A stretch of 26,562 nucleotides of DNA from CAZIGK01 sp964538615 (GCA_964538615.1 CAZIGK010000028.1:1-26562), one strand, 5' to 3'; counted from the first letter of the stretch, positions 7,588 to 17,132 are shown. Translations and numbers: made by a program. Notes: a model not told the origin generated them from the sequence alone.

Positions 7588-9435
7588 CTAGGCCACCAAA
7601 ACAGCCACTTCGCCGCAGCCACATTGCTTGGCAACATGCAGTAGTGCGGCATCCCCTTCTACCTTCCTGCCATGCGCCTGCAACTGCTGTACCAATGTTT
7701 GCTGCAACGCCTTATGCTCTACCTCTGCCAGCGCAGGCGCTCCCACCGCTTGCAGCAGCACATCATAATGCAAATCACTCCCCTTAGGCAGCACCTCTCC
7801 TATCGCCTTTCCTCGCTCACGCCACTCTTGCGCGTTTTGAGGCAGGCACGCCGTTTGCGCCAGTTGCATCGCTAATAAATACGCCGCATTGTAATGGTCT
7901 GCCATCACCCAGTCCCGCGCCAGATACAACCACCCATGCTGGTGATGCAGGTCGGTCATGGCCGGTTTTTCATCTGCTCGGTAACGTGGCTTACCAATCC
8001 GTTCAGCAATCGGCTGATAAAGAGCGTCCAGCGCCGCCACATCCAGTCCATTCGTCCCATGCGCTTCCACATAACGGTATAAACGTGCCTCGAATTCGGC
8101 ATAGCCACTGTAGCGTGCCATCAATGACCAGTGATTCTTCGTCACCGAAAGCTGCATCGCTTCTTTCACCGCTTGCGGCACATCATCCCGCTGGCTCAGG
8201 TAATGGCTGAACCATTGCTCCATGACAATGGCTATCCCCTCATTCACGGCCATCCCCGGCACGCCACCACTGGCCAACTGCATGGCGGAATGCCCCAATT
8301 CATGCACCAACGTCGCCAAGTGACGCACATCGCCCGTATAAGCCATATGCACGAAAGGCAGTACCTTTCCTTCAGCGTCCGACCACCAATAACTGCTGAT
8401 CGCTCGCTCAGGCCGATACCCCAAAGGCGCCACCTCCAGCAATCCATCCTGCATGGCGGTATGCAGCCACCCCTGCATGGGTTCGCCCAATGTGGTCGCA
8501 AAATCCTCCAACCACCCCTTCGCTTGCTCCCATGGCACGGGAGGAGCCGCCGCGATGATAAGGTTCCACGTCTCTTCCTGCGCACCACGTGCCACATCTA
8601 CCTGCTTGGCAACCTCAAACCATGCAGCCAGGCTTTGTTCGGCTGCTACCGCATCCCCAATACCATTGGCCTGCAACCATTGCTTCCAACCGTCCGCTGC
8701 TCCCTGCATTCTCTGCAAACGTAGCGGCAATAGCTGCTGCATTGTTTGCGCACCCGCCGCCAAGAATCTTTCCACTCCCTCCGCATCCTGCCGATTCTCC
8801 AGACTATCCGCCTGTTGTCGCAATCTCTGCCGCAGCAATGCTTCTTTCTCCGCCAGTATCCCCTCTATCGCCTGTTGCTCCGTTGCCATGGCGGGCTGCT
8901 TCGATTGTTGTAGGACTCGCTGCATTCTCCATCCCAATGCTGGATCGTCATGCCACGCCTGCATCTGAACCAAGGCCTCCGGCCTGTTTTGCAAGACCTC
9001 CAGTAACAGCCTATCCATGGCCTGATACGCAGCGGATAATTCTCGGCTCGCAACCTCACCCAGCTCCAACCGAACGCGCCGTACAGACTCTATCGTAGCT
9101 TCTGACGCCACATCCGATACGTCCTTTACCTGACGAAACCGCTCTCCGTAAAAGTTCAGCGCACTCCTGACGGCAGCCATACCACTGGTATAACTCAGTG
9201 CTTCCTGCTGCCAGCGCACCACCTCTTCTTTGTGCATTCCCTGCTGCAACCATTGGGATCGCCAATGCTGCTGGCACTGCGAAAAACCTAGCATCTGTTG
9301 CTGCAACAACCCGCGCAAACGCTGCTCAATGTCAGGCCATTGCTGCCGTAATGCCACAAGACTGGTCGGGTTCAATCCCTCCAACTCTTTGATAATACGC
9401 CCAGGATCAGCAATGGGTAGCGCCTTGGTCTGCAC
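7588..9435 (-). CDS. M3 family (oligoendopeptidase F-like) metallopeptidase
   Basis: Zinc peptidase of the thimet/oligopeptidase clan, which trims short peptides in the cytoplasm. The zinc site is HELGH at 378-382, with E406 in MEQW as third ligand, 28 residues after the first histidine, as in M3 enzymes where ENW occupies this place. Downstream family residues include the Tyr-rich stretch ARYSGYAEFEARLYRYV and HHQHGWLY. The helical N-terminal 330 residues make the channel cap. There is no signal peptide. The start is a GTG at 9435 preceded by AGGAAG. The nearby ATG upstream is out of frame. At 615 residues the length is typical. The C-terminus ends in an unusual CGCGEVAVLVA tail of no recognised function. 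Single-gene unit, convergent with ubiG. Confidence 0.88.
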   Translation of the reverse strand: MQTKALPIADPGRIIKELEGLNPTSLVALRQQWPDIEQRLRGLLQQQMLGFSQCQQHWRSQWLQQGMHKEEVVRWQQEALSYTSGMAAVRSALNFYGERFRQVKDVSDVASEATIESVRRVRLELGEVASRELSAAYQAMDRLLLEVLQNRPEALVQMQAWHDDPALGWRMQRVLQQSKQPAMATEQQAIEGILAEKEALLRQRLRQQADSLENRQDAEGVERFLAAGAQTMQQLLPLRLQRMQGAADGWKQWLQANGIGDAVAAEQSLAAWFEVAKQVDVARGAQEETWNLIIAAAPPVPWEQAKGWLEDFATTLGEPMQGWLHTAMQDGLLEVAPLGYRPERAISSYWWSDAEGKVLPFVHMAYTGDVRHLATLVHELGHSAMQLASGGVPGMAVNEGIAIVMEQWFSHYLSQRDDVPQAVKEAMQLSVTKNHWSLMARYSGYAEFEARLYRYVEAHGTNGLDVAALDALYQPIAERIGKPRYRADEKPAMTDLHHQHGWLYLARDWVMADHYNAAYLLAMQLAQTACLPQNAQEWRERGKAIGEVLPKGSDLHYDVLLQAVGAPALAEVEHKALQQTLVQQLQAHGRKVEGDAALLHVAKQCGCGEVAVLVA

Positions 9436-9536
9436 AAAGGTGGCTTCCTGTTTTGCATGGTTGAACAGCCATCCGTAACTGACAGATTAGCGACTGGTAA
9501 ATCCTATGCAAAAATCGCGCAGCTGTCATGCAATTT

Positions 9537-10208
9537 TTAGAAGTCCAGATCCTCATAATGCTCTGGCGGCTTAAAGCCCGGCACCCGATCCGCCAGTAAA
9601 GGCCTAAACGATGGCCGCGACTTAATCAGCGCATACCATTCCTTAGCGGCTTTATTATGCTCCCACGGAACATCCCCAAAATAATCCAACGCACTCAAAT
9701 GGGCAGCGGCGGCAAAATCTGCCAACGTCAGTTGGTCACCCGCCAGCCAGTTACGCGTCTGCAACAAAAATCCAATATAATCCAAATGGTAGGTAATATT
9801 AATTTTCCCTGCCCGAATCGCATCAGATGCCGGCCCGCCCAATCCTGCCTGCTTTTTGAAATATTTTTCCACCAGCAGGTTACGCGTCACTTCACGGAAG
9901 AACTTAATGTCAAACCATTGCTGCAACCGGCGCACTTCTGCGCGCAAGCGACGGGTATTACCTAAAAAATTCGGCTCGTCAGAATACGTTTCGGATATCC
10001 ATTCACAGATCACCGTACTATCCGCCAACACGGTTCCGTCCTGTTCAATCAATACCGGCACTTCCACAGCGGGGTTAAGTTGCATAAACTCCTCCCGCCG
10101 TTGCCACGGTTTTTCCTCTATCAACTGCACATCCAGATTTTTCTCACGCAGTAACAACCGCACCTTGCGGGAATAGGGGCAGAGAGGAAAATGGTGTAAT
10201 TGGCGCAT
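9537..10208 (-). CDS. Glutathione S-transferase family protein
   Basis: A thioredoxin-like N-terminal domain with CPYSRKVRLLLREKNLDV (10-27) gives the candidate catalytic C10 or S13. The cis-proline loop VPVL and the glutathione-contacting ADSTVICEWI follow. An all-helical C-terminal domain carries the N-capping motif LTLADFAAAAHL. This fits the broad GST superfamily (stringent-starvation/Omega-like forms with an active-site Cys); the substrate is unknown. The start is ATG 10208 (MRQLHHFPLC). The longer frame would begin at a TTG at 10223 with five non-family residues. The Shine-Dalgarno sequence is weak. Length 223 is typical. It diverges from lipA across a 232-base gap that holds a 12-bp palindrome and a candidate lipA promoter. 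Confidence 0.88.
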   Translation of the reverse strand: MRQLHHFPLCPYSRKVRLLLREKNLDVQLIEEKPWQRREEFMQLNPAVEVPVLIEQDGTVLADSTVICEWISETYSDEPNFLGNTRRLRAEVRRLQQWFDIKFFREVTRNLLVEKYFKKQAGLGGPASDAIRAGKINITYHLDYIGFLLQTRNWLAGDQLTLADFAAAAHLSALDYFGDVPWEHNKAAKEWYALIKSRPSFRPLLADRVPGFKPPEHYEDLDF

Positions 10209-10237
10209 GGTATCTGGGGGCAAATATCTGTGTAAAC

Positions 10238-10249
10238 ACTATATATAGT
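10238..10249. promoter_or_regulatory. AT-rich perfect palindrome upstream of the GST gene
   Basis: ACTATATATAGT is a perfect 12-bp palindrome 30 bases upstream of the GST start codon, embedded in TATA-rich DNA (10240-10252) that may also contain the GST -10 element. It is a plausible operator or simply the promoter core; no regulator family is recognised. Confidence 0.35.
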
Positions 10250-10365
10250 ATATGTGAACCATTAGCTTACCGCATCCCACCTTCTTTGGCTATGGCTAAC
10301 ATTATTTTCCTGCCCACTCCCCTTTCGACACTTGCCGCTTATCACCATGAAAACACCCATACTGC

Positions 10366-10394
10366 TTGGTTTTCCAGCTAAACCATGCTATTTT
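10366..10394 (+). promoter_or_regulatory. Candidate promoter for lipA
   Basis: TTGGTT (10366-10371) and TATTTT (10389-10394) are spaced by 17 bases, with about 40 bases left before the lipA ATG. The match to consensus is moderate. Confidence 0.4.
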
Positions 10395-10440
10395 CCGCCA
10401 CCCTTAGCTTCTCTAACGCCTTTATGCAGGTATTGCTGCC

Positions 10441-11460
10441 ATGTATCAGGAAAACGCCTCCCCGCTGGTAGACCAACAAGTCAAGCGCGAACAACAAAAG
10501 CAGGAACGTCGCTCCGGCAACCCGGCGCTCTATGCCAAACTGGCAGAGCAACAGGCGGCGGAAGGCGGCGTTGTCAAACGTAAACCCGAATGGCTGCGTG
10601 TCAAAGCCCCTACCTCCAAAGGCTATCAGGAAACCCATAAGCTGCTGCGGGAGAAAAACCTCCACACCGTCTGCGAAGAAGCAGCCTGCCCCAATATTGG
10701 GGAATGCTGGCAGCATAAGCACGCCACCATCATGATTATGGGAGACACCTGCACCCGTGCCTGTGCCTTCTGTAATATCAAAACCGGTGTCCCACGCCCT
10801 CTCGACCCACTGGAACCACAACATAGCGCAGAAGCCGTGGCACAAATGGGTCTCAAACATGTGGTGGTCACCTCCGTTGATCGGGATGATTTGCCTGACG
10901 GCGGTGCCCGCCATTTTGCCAACACCATCCGCGCCATCCGTGCCATGTCGCCCGATACCACCATCGAGATTCTCACCCCGGATTTTCAACGCAAACCCGG
11001 CGCTATTGAGATCGTGGTGGAAGCCAAGCCGGATGTGTTCAACCATAACGTAGAAACGGTCGCCAAACTCTACCGCACCATCCGCCCTGGCGCCCGCCTG
11101 TTTGCCTCTCTGAATCTGCTGTGGAAAGTCAAACAACTGGATCCCTCCATCTTCACCAAATCCGGCCTGATGGTCGGTTTGGGGGAAGAGAAGGACGATG
11201 TGATCCAGTTAATGGATGATATGCGTGCCGCGGACGTGGATTTCATTACCATCGGCCAATATCTGCAACCCACCCCCAAACATGCGCAGGTACAGCGGTT
11301 TGTCACTCCGGCCGAGTTTGACTTTTACAAACGTAACGCGCAGGCCAAAGGCTTCCTCATGGTTGCCAGCAGCCCTCTCACCCGTTCCTCCTACCATGCG
11401 GGGGATGATTTTGCGCAAATGCGTGCCAACCGCGAGGCTCAATTAGCAAAGACCAGCTAA
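10441..11460 (+). CDS. lipA: Lipoyl synthase LipA
   Basis: Radical-SAM enzyme that inserts two sulfurs into octanoyl groups on the E2 subunits of 2-oxoacid dehydrogenases and on GcvH. The auxiliary 4Fe-4S cluster, which is sacrificed as sulfur donor, is bound by the CEEAACPNIGEC motif (C78, C83, C89). The radical-SAM cluster is bound by CTRACAFC (C104, C108, C111). The C-terminal RSSY (315-318) provides the conserved serine ligand. The length of 339 includes an N-terminal extension of about 25 Gln/Arg/Lys-rich residues, common in alphaproteobacteria. The octanoyltransferase gene lipB is not in the window. The ribosome-binding site is weak. The ratA-like gene follows after 45 bases in the same direction, a gene order common in alphaproteobacteria. 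Confidence 0.98.
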   Translation: MYQENASPLVDQQVKREQQKQERRSGNPALYAKLAEQQAAEGGVVKRKPEWLRVKAPTSKGYQETHKLLREKNLHTVCEEAACPNIGECWQHKHATIMIMGDTCTRACAFCNIKTGVPRPLDPLEPQHSAEAVAQMGLKHVVVTSVDRDDLPDGGARHFANTIRAIRAMSPDTTIEILTPDFQRKPGAIEIVVEAKPDVFNHNVETVAKLYRTIRPGARLFASLNLLWKVKQLDPSIFTKSGLMVGLGEEKDDVIQLMDDMRAADVDFITIGQYLQPTPKHAQVQRFVTPAEFDFYKRNAQAKGFLMVASSPLTRSSYHAGDDFAQMRANREAQLAKTS

Positions 11461-11505
11461 CAGCCGCCTCATAACCCCACGCATAGCCCCCCCACACATA
11501 GCCCT

Positions 11506-11985
11506 ATGAGCTTCATACAGGAAACCGAATCCTCCCCCCATAGCTGCCGCCAGATTTACCAACTGGTGGCAGACATCGCTTCCTATCCGCAATTTCTACC
11601 CTGGTGTGATCAGGCCCGCATCCTGCAAGGAGGGTCAAGAGAAATACAGGAAGGCGGCCAACAACTGGCGGAACTCGGTATCCATTTCAAAATCTTTCGC
11701 GGCAGCTATGTCTCCCGTGTGACCTTTGAACCCCCAGCGGGGGAGAACACTCCCTGCCGGGTCATCGCCCAACTGGAACGCGGGCCCTTCAAACATCTGG
11801 AAAACATCTGGACCCTCACCCCCACCCCTCAGGGCGGCTGCCTCATCCAACTGCAACTAGACTTTCACTTCCATTCGACCATGCTGCAAAAACTACTCGG
11901 CACTGTCTTCAGTATGGCTTTTCAGCAACTCGCCCACGCCTTCCGCCAGCGTGCGGAAACTCTCTACGGCACCCCCAACCTATAA
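11506..11985 (+). CDS. RatA/Coq10-like START-domain protein
   Basis: Small SRPBCC (START-like) fold protein. Recognisable pieces are the opening helix QIYQLVADIASYPQFLPWCDQARIL, the strand pair FKIFRGSYVSRVTF, RGPFKHLENIWTL, and the closing helix TVFSMAFQQLAHAFRQRAETLYG. Coq10 proteins bind ubiquinone or its precursors and support respiration. E. coli RatA was described as an inhibitor of ribosome subunit joining, but a stand-alone toxin role is not implied here because no antitoxin gene is adjacent. With lipA upstream and ubiG elsewhere in the window, a role in quinone-linked respiration is more likely (inference). No clear Shine-Dalgarno sequence. Length 159 is usual. Confidence 0.88.
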   Translation: MSFIQETESSPHSCRQIYQLVADIASYPQFLPWCDQARILQGGSREIQEGGQQLAELGIHFKIFRGSYVSRVTFEPPAGENTPCRVIAQLERGPFKHLENIWTLTPTPQGGCLIQLQLDFHFHSTMLQKLLGTVFSMAFQQLAHAFRQRAETLYGTPNL

Positions 11986-12142
11986 CCCACTCCAACCACT
12001 CGCCCTATCCAACCCGCCCTGCACAGATGTTGCACAAAACCTCCTCTTTGTCGGCACATCTCTGCCATCCTACCGCCACAGTTCCTCTGCATATTGGTGT
12101 CATTGACATTCCATGCCACTGATAGACACAGAGGTCTCTCCT

Positions 12143-13702
12143 ATGCACTCACTTTCCCTTCCTCCCTCCACACACGCATCCCCTGCTCCCACCCGGCATT
12201 TCCCCCCCTTATTGGCGCGCCTATCCAGTAAATATCTGCTCTGCCTGATGCTGGTCATCACGGCGGATATCTTTTTTTACGGGCAACCTACAGGCATCAA
12301 TACCGGTCTTTTTTGCCTACTACTCCTCGCCTGCAGCAGCGCATTTAATCGCCCACTCGCATCATCACGGCTACACCGCTTCGGCTATCTGCTGGCTGTC
12401 ACATTGTGCTTTGCCCTGATGGAAACCCCATCTTCGCTCCCCCTCATACTCTACAGCATCACATTGCTAGCCTGTCTGCTGTACCCCAAGCTTGCAGGCA
12501 AGGCAAACGCGCCACGCCTCTTTGCCTCTCTGGCGCTACGCTACTCTCTCACATCGAGCTGCCGCTTACTATGTGATATTGCCTCCGCAAACCACGTTGC
12601 GAAACAGCGCAAACATCTGCAAAAACACCGTCTTTTTTTTACACTTCTGGTTCCCGTTCTACTCGGCGCCTCTTTTACTGCACTGTTTGCCTCCGCAAAC
12701 CCCATATTTGCAGCATTGCTCAAGCCGCTGCTCTTTTTCCCTGCGCGGGAAGTATTCGATCTGGCGCGTGTCTGCTACTGGCTGGGCTGCGCCTTCCTGT
12801 TCTGGGCCATACTGCGCCCGCGCTTCTCTTCCCGCCAATTGCGCACATCATCGCCAAAAACACACCGCTTCCTCATGTTTCATCATCTATTTCTTAACCA
12901 GTCCTCTGTCTTTATAAGCCTGCTCATATGCAATAGTCTCTTTCTGGTACAAAACGGGCTGGATATCTCTTTTCTCTGGCAACAGCACACCATTCCAGCC
13001 GGTATCAGCTTTGCAACTTACGCACAATCCGGCGCTTATTCGCTGCTGGAAAGCGCCTTGCTGGTCGGTGCCTTCATTCTCTTCGCCATGCAGTCCGGCG
13101 GCAGCACAGAACGCCACCTGCCTTCACTTGTCCTCCTAACGCTCTGGGTTGGACAGACAATCTTTCTACTCGCCTCTGCCATCCTACGCCTTTCTCTCTA
13201 TATTCAGGCCTATAGCCTGACCTATTGGCGGCTCTCTGCTGTCCTATGGATGGTTCTGATTGCCGTGGGTCTGTTGCTCATTTTGGCACGCGTTTTCCTA
13301 CATAAGGATAATGCCTGGCTGCTGCGCCATAATTTGCAGATTCTCTATGCCACACTTTATCTCTGCTGCTTCATCAATCTGGGGGGTCTCATTGCAGAAT
13401 ACAATGTCCGCCACTGCAATGAAGTCACAGGCCAAGGTGCTCGCCTTGATACCTATTACCTGCAATCCAGTATCGGCGAGGCTGCCATTCCGGCATTAAT
13501 CTGGTTCGAGCGCCATCACAGCACTCACCCCCGTATTGGCGATATCTATCGGGCTCGCGAAAATTTACAACAACGACTGGTAAAATATAATGCGAACTGG
13601 CGCTCTAAAAGCCTTCTCCGCATGCGCCTGCAATGGGCATTGCATAATGCGCCGGAATATCCAGCCCACCTGTCTGGACTTTACCAGCGAAACCATCAAT
13701 AA
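12143..13702 (+). CDS. DUF4173-type polytopic membrane protein
   Basis: Integral inner-membrane protein with about 11 hydrophobic segments and no enzyme motif. Family-like landmarks of the DUF4153/DUF4173 group are FTALFASANPIFAALL, the SFATYAQSGAYSLLESALLVGAFIL stretch, and SLYIQAYSLTYWRLSAVLWM. The C-terminal 90 residues are soluble, with several Arg/Lys. Function is unknown in this family. I start at ATG 12143 because GAGG sits eight bases upstream; an in-frame ATG at 12113 lacks a ribosome-binding site. The gene ends 42 bases before the response regulator and is in line with it and the kinase. This suggests a three-gene signalling operon in which the protein could be a sensor partner or an output of the two-component system. 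Confidence 0.8.
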   Translation: MHSLSLPPSTHASPAPTRHFPPLLARLSSKYLLCLMLVITADIFFYGQPTGINTGLFCLLLLACSSAFNRPLASSRLHRFGYLLAVTLCFALMETPSSLPLILYSITLLACLLYPKLAGKANAPRLFASLALRYSLTSSCRLLCDIASANHVAKQRKHLQKHRLFFTLLVPVLLGASFTALFASANPIFAALLKPLLFFPAREVFDLARVCYWLGCAFLFWAILRPRFSSRQLRTSSPKTHRFLMFHHLFLNQSSVFISLLICNSLFLVQNGLDISFLWQQHTIPAGISFATYAQSGAYSLLESALLVGAFILFAMQSGGSTERHLPSLVLLTLWVGQTIFLLASAILRLSLYIQAYSLTYWRLSAVLWMVLIAVGLLLILARVFLHKDNAWLLRHNLQILYATLYLCCFINLGGLIAEYNVRHCNEVTGQGARLDTYYLQSSIGEAAIPALIWFERHHSTHPRIGDIYRARENLQQRLVKYNANWRSKSLLRMRLQWALHNAPEYPAHLSGLYQRNHQ

Positions 13703-13744
13703 TAATTGCCACAACACACGCTATCAGGTGAGGAGCTCCAATCC

Positions 13745-14488
13745 ATGCGCCAGTCCATTCTCATTGTGGATGATGACCCCCACATTCGGGATGTCGTGCA
13801 GTTCGCACTAGAAAAACATGGCTTCCTCACCGCCATAGCGTCAGATGGTCAAGACGCCCTGCAACAAACACAACAGCAAGATTTCACAGCTATTGTGCTT
13901 GATATTACGATGCCGGAAATGGATGGGCTGGAGTTTTGTCGCCAGTTCCGCAAAACATCCGATTCCCCGATTCTGTTCCTTTCCTCCCGTGATGATGAAA
14001 TAGACCGCATCATTGGTTTCGAAATTGGAGGCGATGATTACCTAACCAAGCCGTTTAGTCCACGCGAGCTGGTGGTTCGAATTCAGGCCATCCTAAGACG
14101 TACCCAACCCAAAACGTCTTCCAACCCCGCCGTACAATCCGTTGCTGCATCTCCTCCACCTGTCCTGCGTCAGTATCAGCAACTGCATCTGAATACAGAA
14201 ACCTACCGCGCACATTGGCAACAGCACGCTATTCCCTTAACCTCCACAGAATTCGCACTGCTCAGCAGCCTGATGCAGCAGCCGCATAAAGTTTTCTCGC
14301 GCGATGAATTAATGAACCATGCCTATGGCCATCATATCACGGTTAGCGACCGTACAATAGACAGCCATATCCGGCGTATCCGGCATAAGTTTGCCTCCAT
14401 CGGAGCCGACACCATCATCGAAACCCTTCATGGTATCGGCTATAAACTGGGCAATTGCACCTCCCCATCCCAGAGCAGCCAATCATGA
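13745..14488 (+). CDS. OmpR/PhoB-family response regulator
   Basis: DNA-binding regulator phosphorylated by the kinase encoded next. The receiver domain has the acidic pocket VDDD (8-11), phosphoacceptor D53 in VLDITMPEMDG, the switch serine near S80-S81, and K102 in DYLTKPFSPREL. A Pro/Ser-rich linker follows, then a winged-helix output domain (LTSTEFALLSSL, VFSRDELMNHAYG, VSDRTIDSHIRRIRHKF, IETLHGIGYKL). The start is ATG 13745, with GAGGAG about 11 bases upstream; the longer frame begins with a TTG and lacks family residues. Its TGA stop overlaps the kinase ATG (ATGA), a sign of translational coupling. The regulon is unknown; the operon itself is a plausible target. Confidence 0.95.
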   Translation: MRQSILIVDDDPHIRDVVQFALEKHGFLTAIASDGQDALQQTQQQDFTAIVLDITMPEMDGLEFCRQFRKTSDSPILFLSSRDDEIDRIIGFEIGGDDYLTKPFSPRELVVRIQAILRRTQPKTSSNPAVQSVAASPPPVLRQYQQLHLNTETYRAHWQQHAIPLTSTEFALLSSLMQQPHKVFSRDELMNHAYGHHITVSDRTIDSHIRRIRHKFASIGADTIIETLHGIGYKLGNCTSPSQSSQS

Positions 14489-16083
14489 AATGCCCAACTC
14501 TTCTCCCACGCCTTCTCAAACGCAGTCCACCACTCCCACGTTTACGCCTTCGCACCATCCTACTTTGTATGGCTTTATTATTACTCGTTGCGCCTATTGC
14601 CTGTGTGTACGGCTTTCGCCTCTATGAAAATGAACTTATCCGTCAAACAGAAAGCGAATTAATTGCTCAAGGTGCTTTTATTGCCGCCGCCTTCCGACAT
14701 GCCATTACCCCCCAAAACCCTTTAGATACCACCTACCATCCCATCACCCCCATACTGGATTTGTCTCGTACCCCTATCCTGCCACCTCGGCCAGACGCAC
14801 AACCTGTCAACCTATCCCCCACTCCCCATATGCTACAGATAGGCCAACAACTCCTCCCTATGCTACTGGATGCCAGCCGTACAACGCTTGCTGGCATTCG
14901 TGTTACGGATGCACAGGGTATAGTGGTCGCTGGCCGTAACGAAATGCAAATGACCCTTGCCCACGTTTCAGAGCTACAATTTGCACTGCAAGGACGCTAT
15001 CAGGCAACCCTTCGCCAACGTGTTTCGGATACCCCCCCGCCACCACTCGCCTCCATCAGCCGTGGCACCGGCATACGGGTTTTTATCGCCTACCCTATTG
15101 TTGTCGAGAAAAAAATTCACGGAGCCGTTCTGCTCTCACGCTCGCCACGCAACATCCTGAAAGGCCTGTACGATCACCGTTCTACTGTTTACCTTATGCT
15201 CATACTGTTACTAGCCACCGCCTTGCTGCTTGTCTGGCTAACTGCCTACGCCATCAGCCGCCCATTGGCGGCACTGGTACAACAAACCGAACGCTACGCT
15301 CAGGGAGAAAAACACCTCCCGGTATTATCACACCCCGTCACGCAGGAGGTCGCAACCCTTTCGCAGCATCTCACCCACATGGCCAACACACTGGCCGAAC
15401 GTACGGAGTATATCCGACAATTTACAACGCATGTCTCGCATGAATTCAAAACTCCTCTCACCGCGATTCGCGGTGCAGTAGAGCTTCTGCTGGATGATGT
15501 GAACGATACGCATCCCATGCCTCCTAAGCAACGGCAGCAGTTTTTAAGCAACATCCAGAAGGATGCTGAACACCTGAATTTACTCGTGTCGCGCTTACTC
15601 ACCCTTGCTAAAGCAGACATGCAACCTGCCCGGGCAGGTACCACCCCTTTTCCAGACATGTGGAACCGTCTGACACAGCATTACCAACCGAAAGGCCTGA
15701 CACTGGAAGCCTCTTCCATGTTACCGCCCCATATCTCTCTTCCACCTGATATATCAGAAACGCTCTTGACTACCCTGCTGGATAACAGCCTACAACATGA
15801 TGCAACCCGCGTAGCGTTACATGTTCACACTTCTCCGGCAGATAACTCGGTTCAGCTCCGCTTACAGGATAACGGCACAGGTATTTCTTCCGCCAATGCC
15901 GACAAGCTTTTCACCCCCTTCTTCACCACCAAGCGACATCAGGGCGGCACTGGACTCGGTCTGGTTATTATACAGTCCCTCCTCGCCACCTATCAATCCA
16001 GCATCCATTACCACCCCAGTACACAACAGGGAGCCTGCTTCAGCATTCATCTGCCCGCAAACCAGAGTCAGCCCCACCCTTAA
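14485..16083 (+). CDS. Membrane sensor histidine kinase
   Basis: Inner-membrane kinase pairing with the preceding regulator. TM1 is about residues 24-43; a periplasmic sensor of roughly 190 residues follows, with no named domain I can recognise; TM2 is about 235-255. A HAMP segment begins at SRPLAALVQQTERYAQG. The dimerisation helix carries H319 in HVSHEFKTPLTAIRGAVE. The ATP-binding domain shows the N box (LLDNSLQH, N434), G1 (DNGTGIS, 462-468), F box (FTPFFTTK) and G2 (GGTGLGL, 487-493), so it should be active. The overall plan resembles CreC-type kinases. The start overlaps the regulator stop as ATGA. The longer frame would start at a TTG inside the regulator gene. Confidence 0.94.
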   Translation: MKCPTLLPRLLKRSPPLPRLRLRTILLCMALLLLVAPIACVYGFRLYENELIRQTESELIAQGAFIAAAFRHAITPQNPLDTTYHPITPILDLSRTPILPPRPDAQPVNLSPTPHMLQIGQQLLPMLLDASRTTLAGIRVTDAQGIVVAGRNEMQMTLAHVSELQFALQGRYQATLRQRVSDTPPPPLASISRGTGIRVFIAYPIVVEKKIHGAVLLSRSPRNILKGLYDHRSTVYLMLILLLATALLLVWLTAYAISRPLAALVQQTERYAQGEKHLPVLSHPVTQEVATLSQHLTHMANTLAERTEYIRQFTTHVSHEFKTPLTAIRGAVELLLDDVNDTHPMPPKQRQQFLSNIQKDAEHLNLLVSRLLTLAKADMQPARAGTTPFPDMWNRLTQHYQPKGLTLEASSMLPPHISLPPDISETLLTTLLDNSLQHDATRVALHVHTSPADNSVQLRLQDNGTGISSANADKLFTPFFTTKRHQGGTGLGLVIIQSLLATYQSSIHYHPSTQQGACFSIHLPANQSQPHP

Positions 16084-16169
16084 AAGCCCTGCCCCCCTAA
16101 GAACGAAGATCCCCCTAACGGAACGCAACCAAATACACTGAATCATCAGCCTGTTGGATCATAAACCCA

Positions 16170-17102
16170 CTACGCCACCAACCGCCGGAACACATCTTCC
16201 AGTTCAGGTTCACAGGTGGAAAGGTCGCGTATCTCCAGTCCCAGCTTTTGCACTTCGCTCAACACCTGTCCGGTGGCATGCTCACTGGGACGAAACTGAA
16301 TCACCAGCGCCCCTTCTTCGTTCAGGCTGGTCTGCATCCACGCTGGCAGTTGCGTCGGCACCGCCTGTAACGGCTGCTGGAATGAACAGACCAGCCGTTT
16401 ATCATCCATCTGTTGCATCAGCTTTTTCTTGCTGTCCCGCGCAATAATCTGCCCATGATTCAAAATGGCAATTTCATCGCACAACGCCTGCGCTTCTTCC
16501 AGATAATGCGTCGTCAATACAATGGTTGTGCCCTGCTCTTTGTTCAACCGCGTCACGTAATTCCATAACTGATCGCGCAACTCCACATCCACGCCGGCCG
16601 TCGGCTCATCCAAAATCAATACCTTCGGCTGATGCACCAGCGCTTTACCAATCAGCAGTCGGCGGCGCATCCCCCCGGAAAGCCTGCGCGAAGGCACATC
16701 TGCCTGTTGGGTTAGCCCCAGTGCGTCAATAATTTCCTGTGTGCGGCGTTTTTCTTTGGTCACACCGTAATATCCAGCGTGAATCTCCAACGCCTCCCGC
16801 ACCGTAAAAAACGTATCCACAATCAATTCCTGTGGCACTACGCCCAACGCTAACCGTGCCGCCCGCGTCTGGCTATCAATGTCATGTCCGCAAATGCGCA
16901 CCACGCCGGATGACTTCACCACCAGCCCGGCCATAATGTTAATCAGGGTGGATTTTCCAGCCCCATTCGGCCCCAGCAAACCAAAAAAAGCCCCTTCCGG
17001 CACTTCCAGACTCACCCCCTTCAGGGCTTGCTTGGCCTGCTTGCCTTTGCCTGCCTGATAGGTCTTTTCCACGTGCTGAATATCGACTGCCAAACGGGTC
17101 AT
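16170..17102 (-). CDS. ABC-2-type transporter ATP-binding protein
   Basis: Nucleotide-binding subunit of a CcmA/DrrA-like ABC transporter. Walker A GPNGAGKST is at 44-52, Q-loop Q91, signature LSGGM at 141-145, Walker B VLILDEP at 161-167, and the H-loop histidine in TTHY (H199). A C-terminal extension of about 85 residues matches the usual regulatory tail of this subfamily. All catalytic residues are present. GAGG six bases before ATG 17102 supports the start. No permease gene is next to it. It lies 30 bases downstream of agmatine deiminase on the same strand, so it may be transcribed with polyamine genes. Substrate unknown; convergent with the histidine kinase. Confidence 0.93.
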   Translation of the reverse strand: MTRLAVDIQHVEKTYQAGKGKQAKQALKGVSLEVPEGAFFGLLGPNGAGKSTLINIMAGLVVKSSGVVRICGHDIDSQTRAARLALGVVPQELIVDTFFTVREALEIHAGYYGVTKEKRRTQEIIDALGLTQQADVPSRRLSGGMRRRLLIGKALVHQPKVLILDEPTAGVDVELRDQLWNYVTRLNKEQGTTIVLTTHYLEEAQALCDEIAILNHGQIIARDSKKKLMQQMDDKRLVCSFQQPLQAVPTQLPAWMQTSLNEEGALVIQFRPSEHATGQVLSEVQKLGLEIRDLSTCEPELEDVFRRLVA

Positions 17103-17132
17103 ACGGTGCCTCTCAAGCCATTGGGGGTCTGT

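Noticed and set aside
11506..11985. RatA as half of a toxin-antitoxin system
   Set aside because: There is no adjacent antitoxin gene, and lipA-linked homologs in alphaproteobacteria are better explained as Coq10-like proteins.
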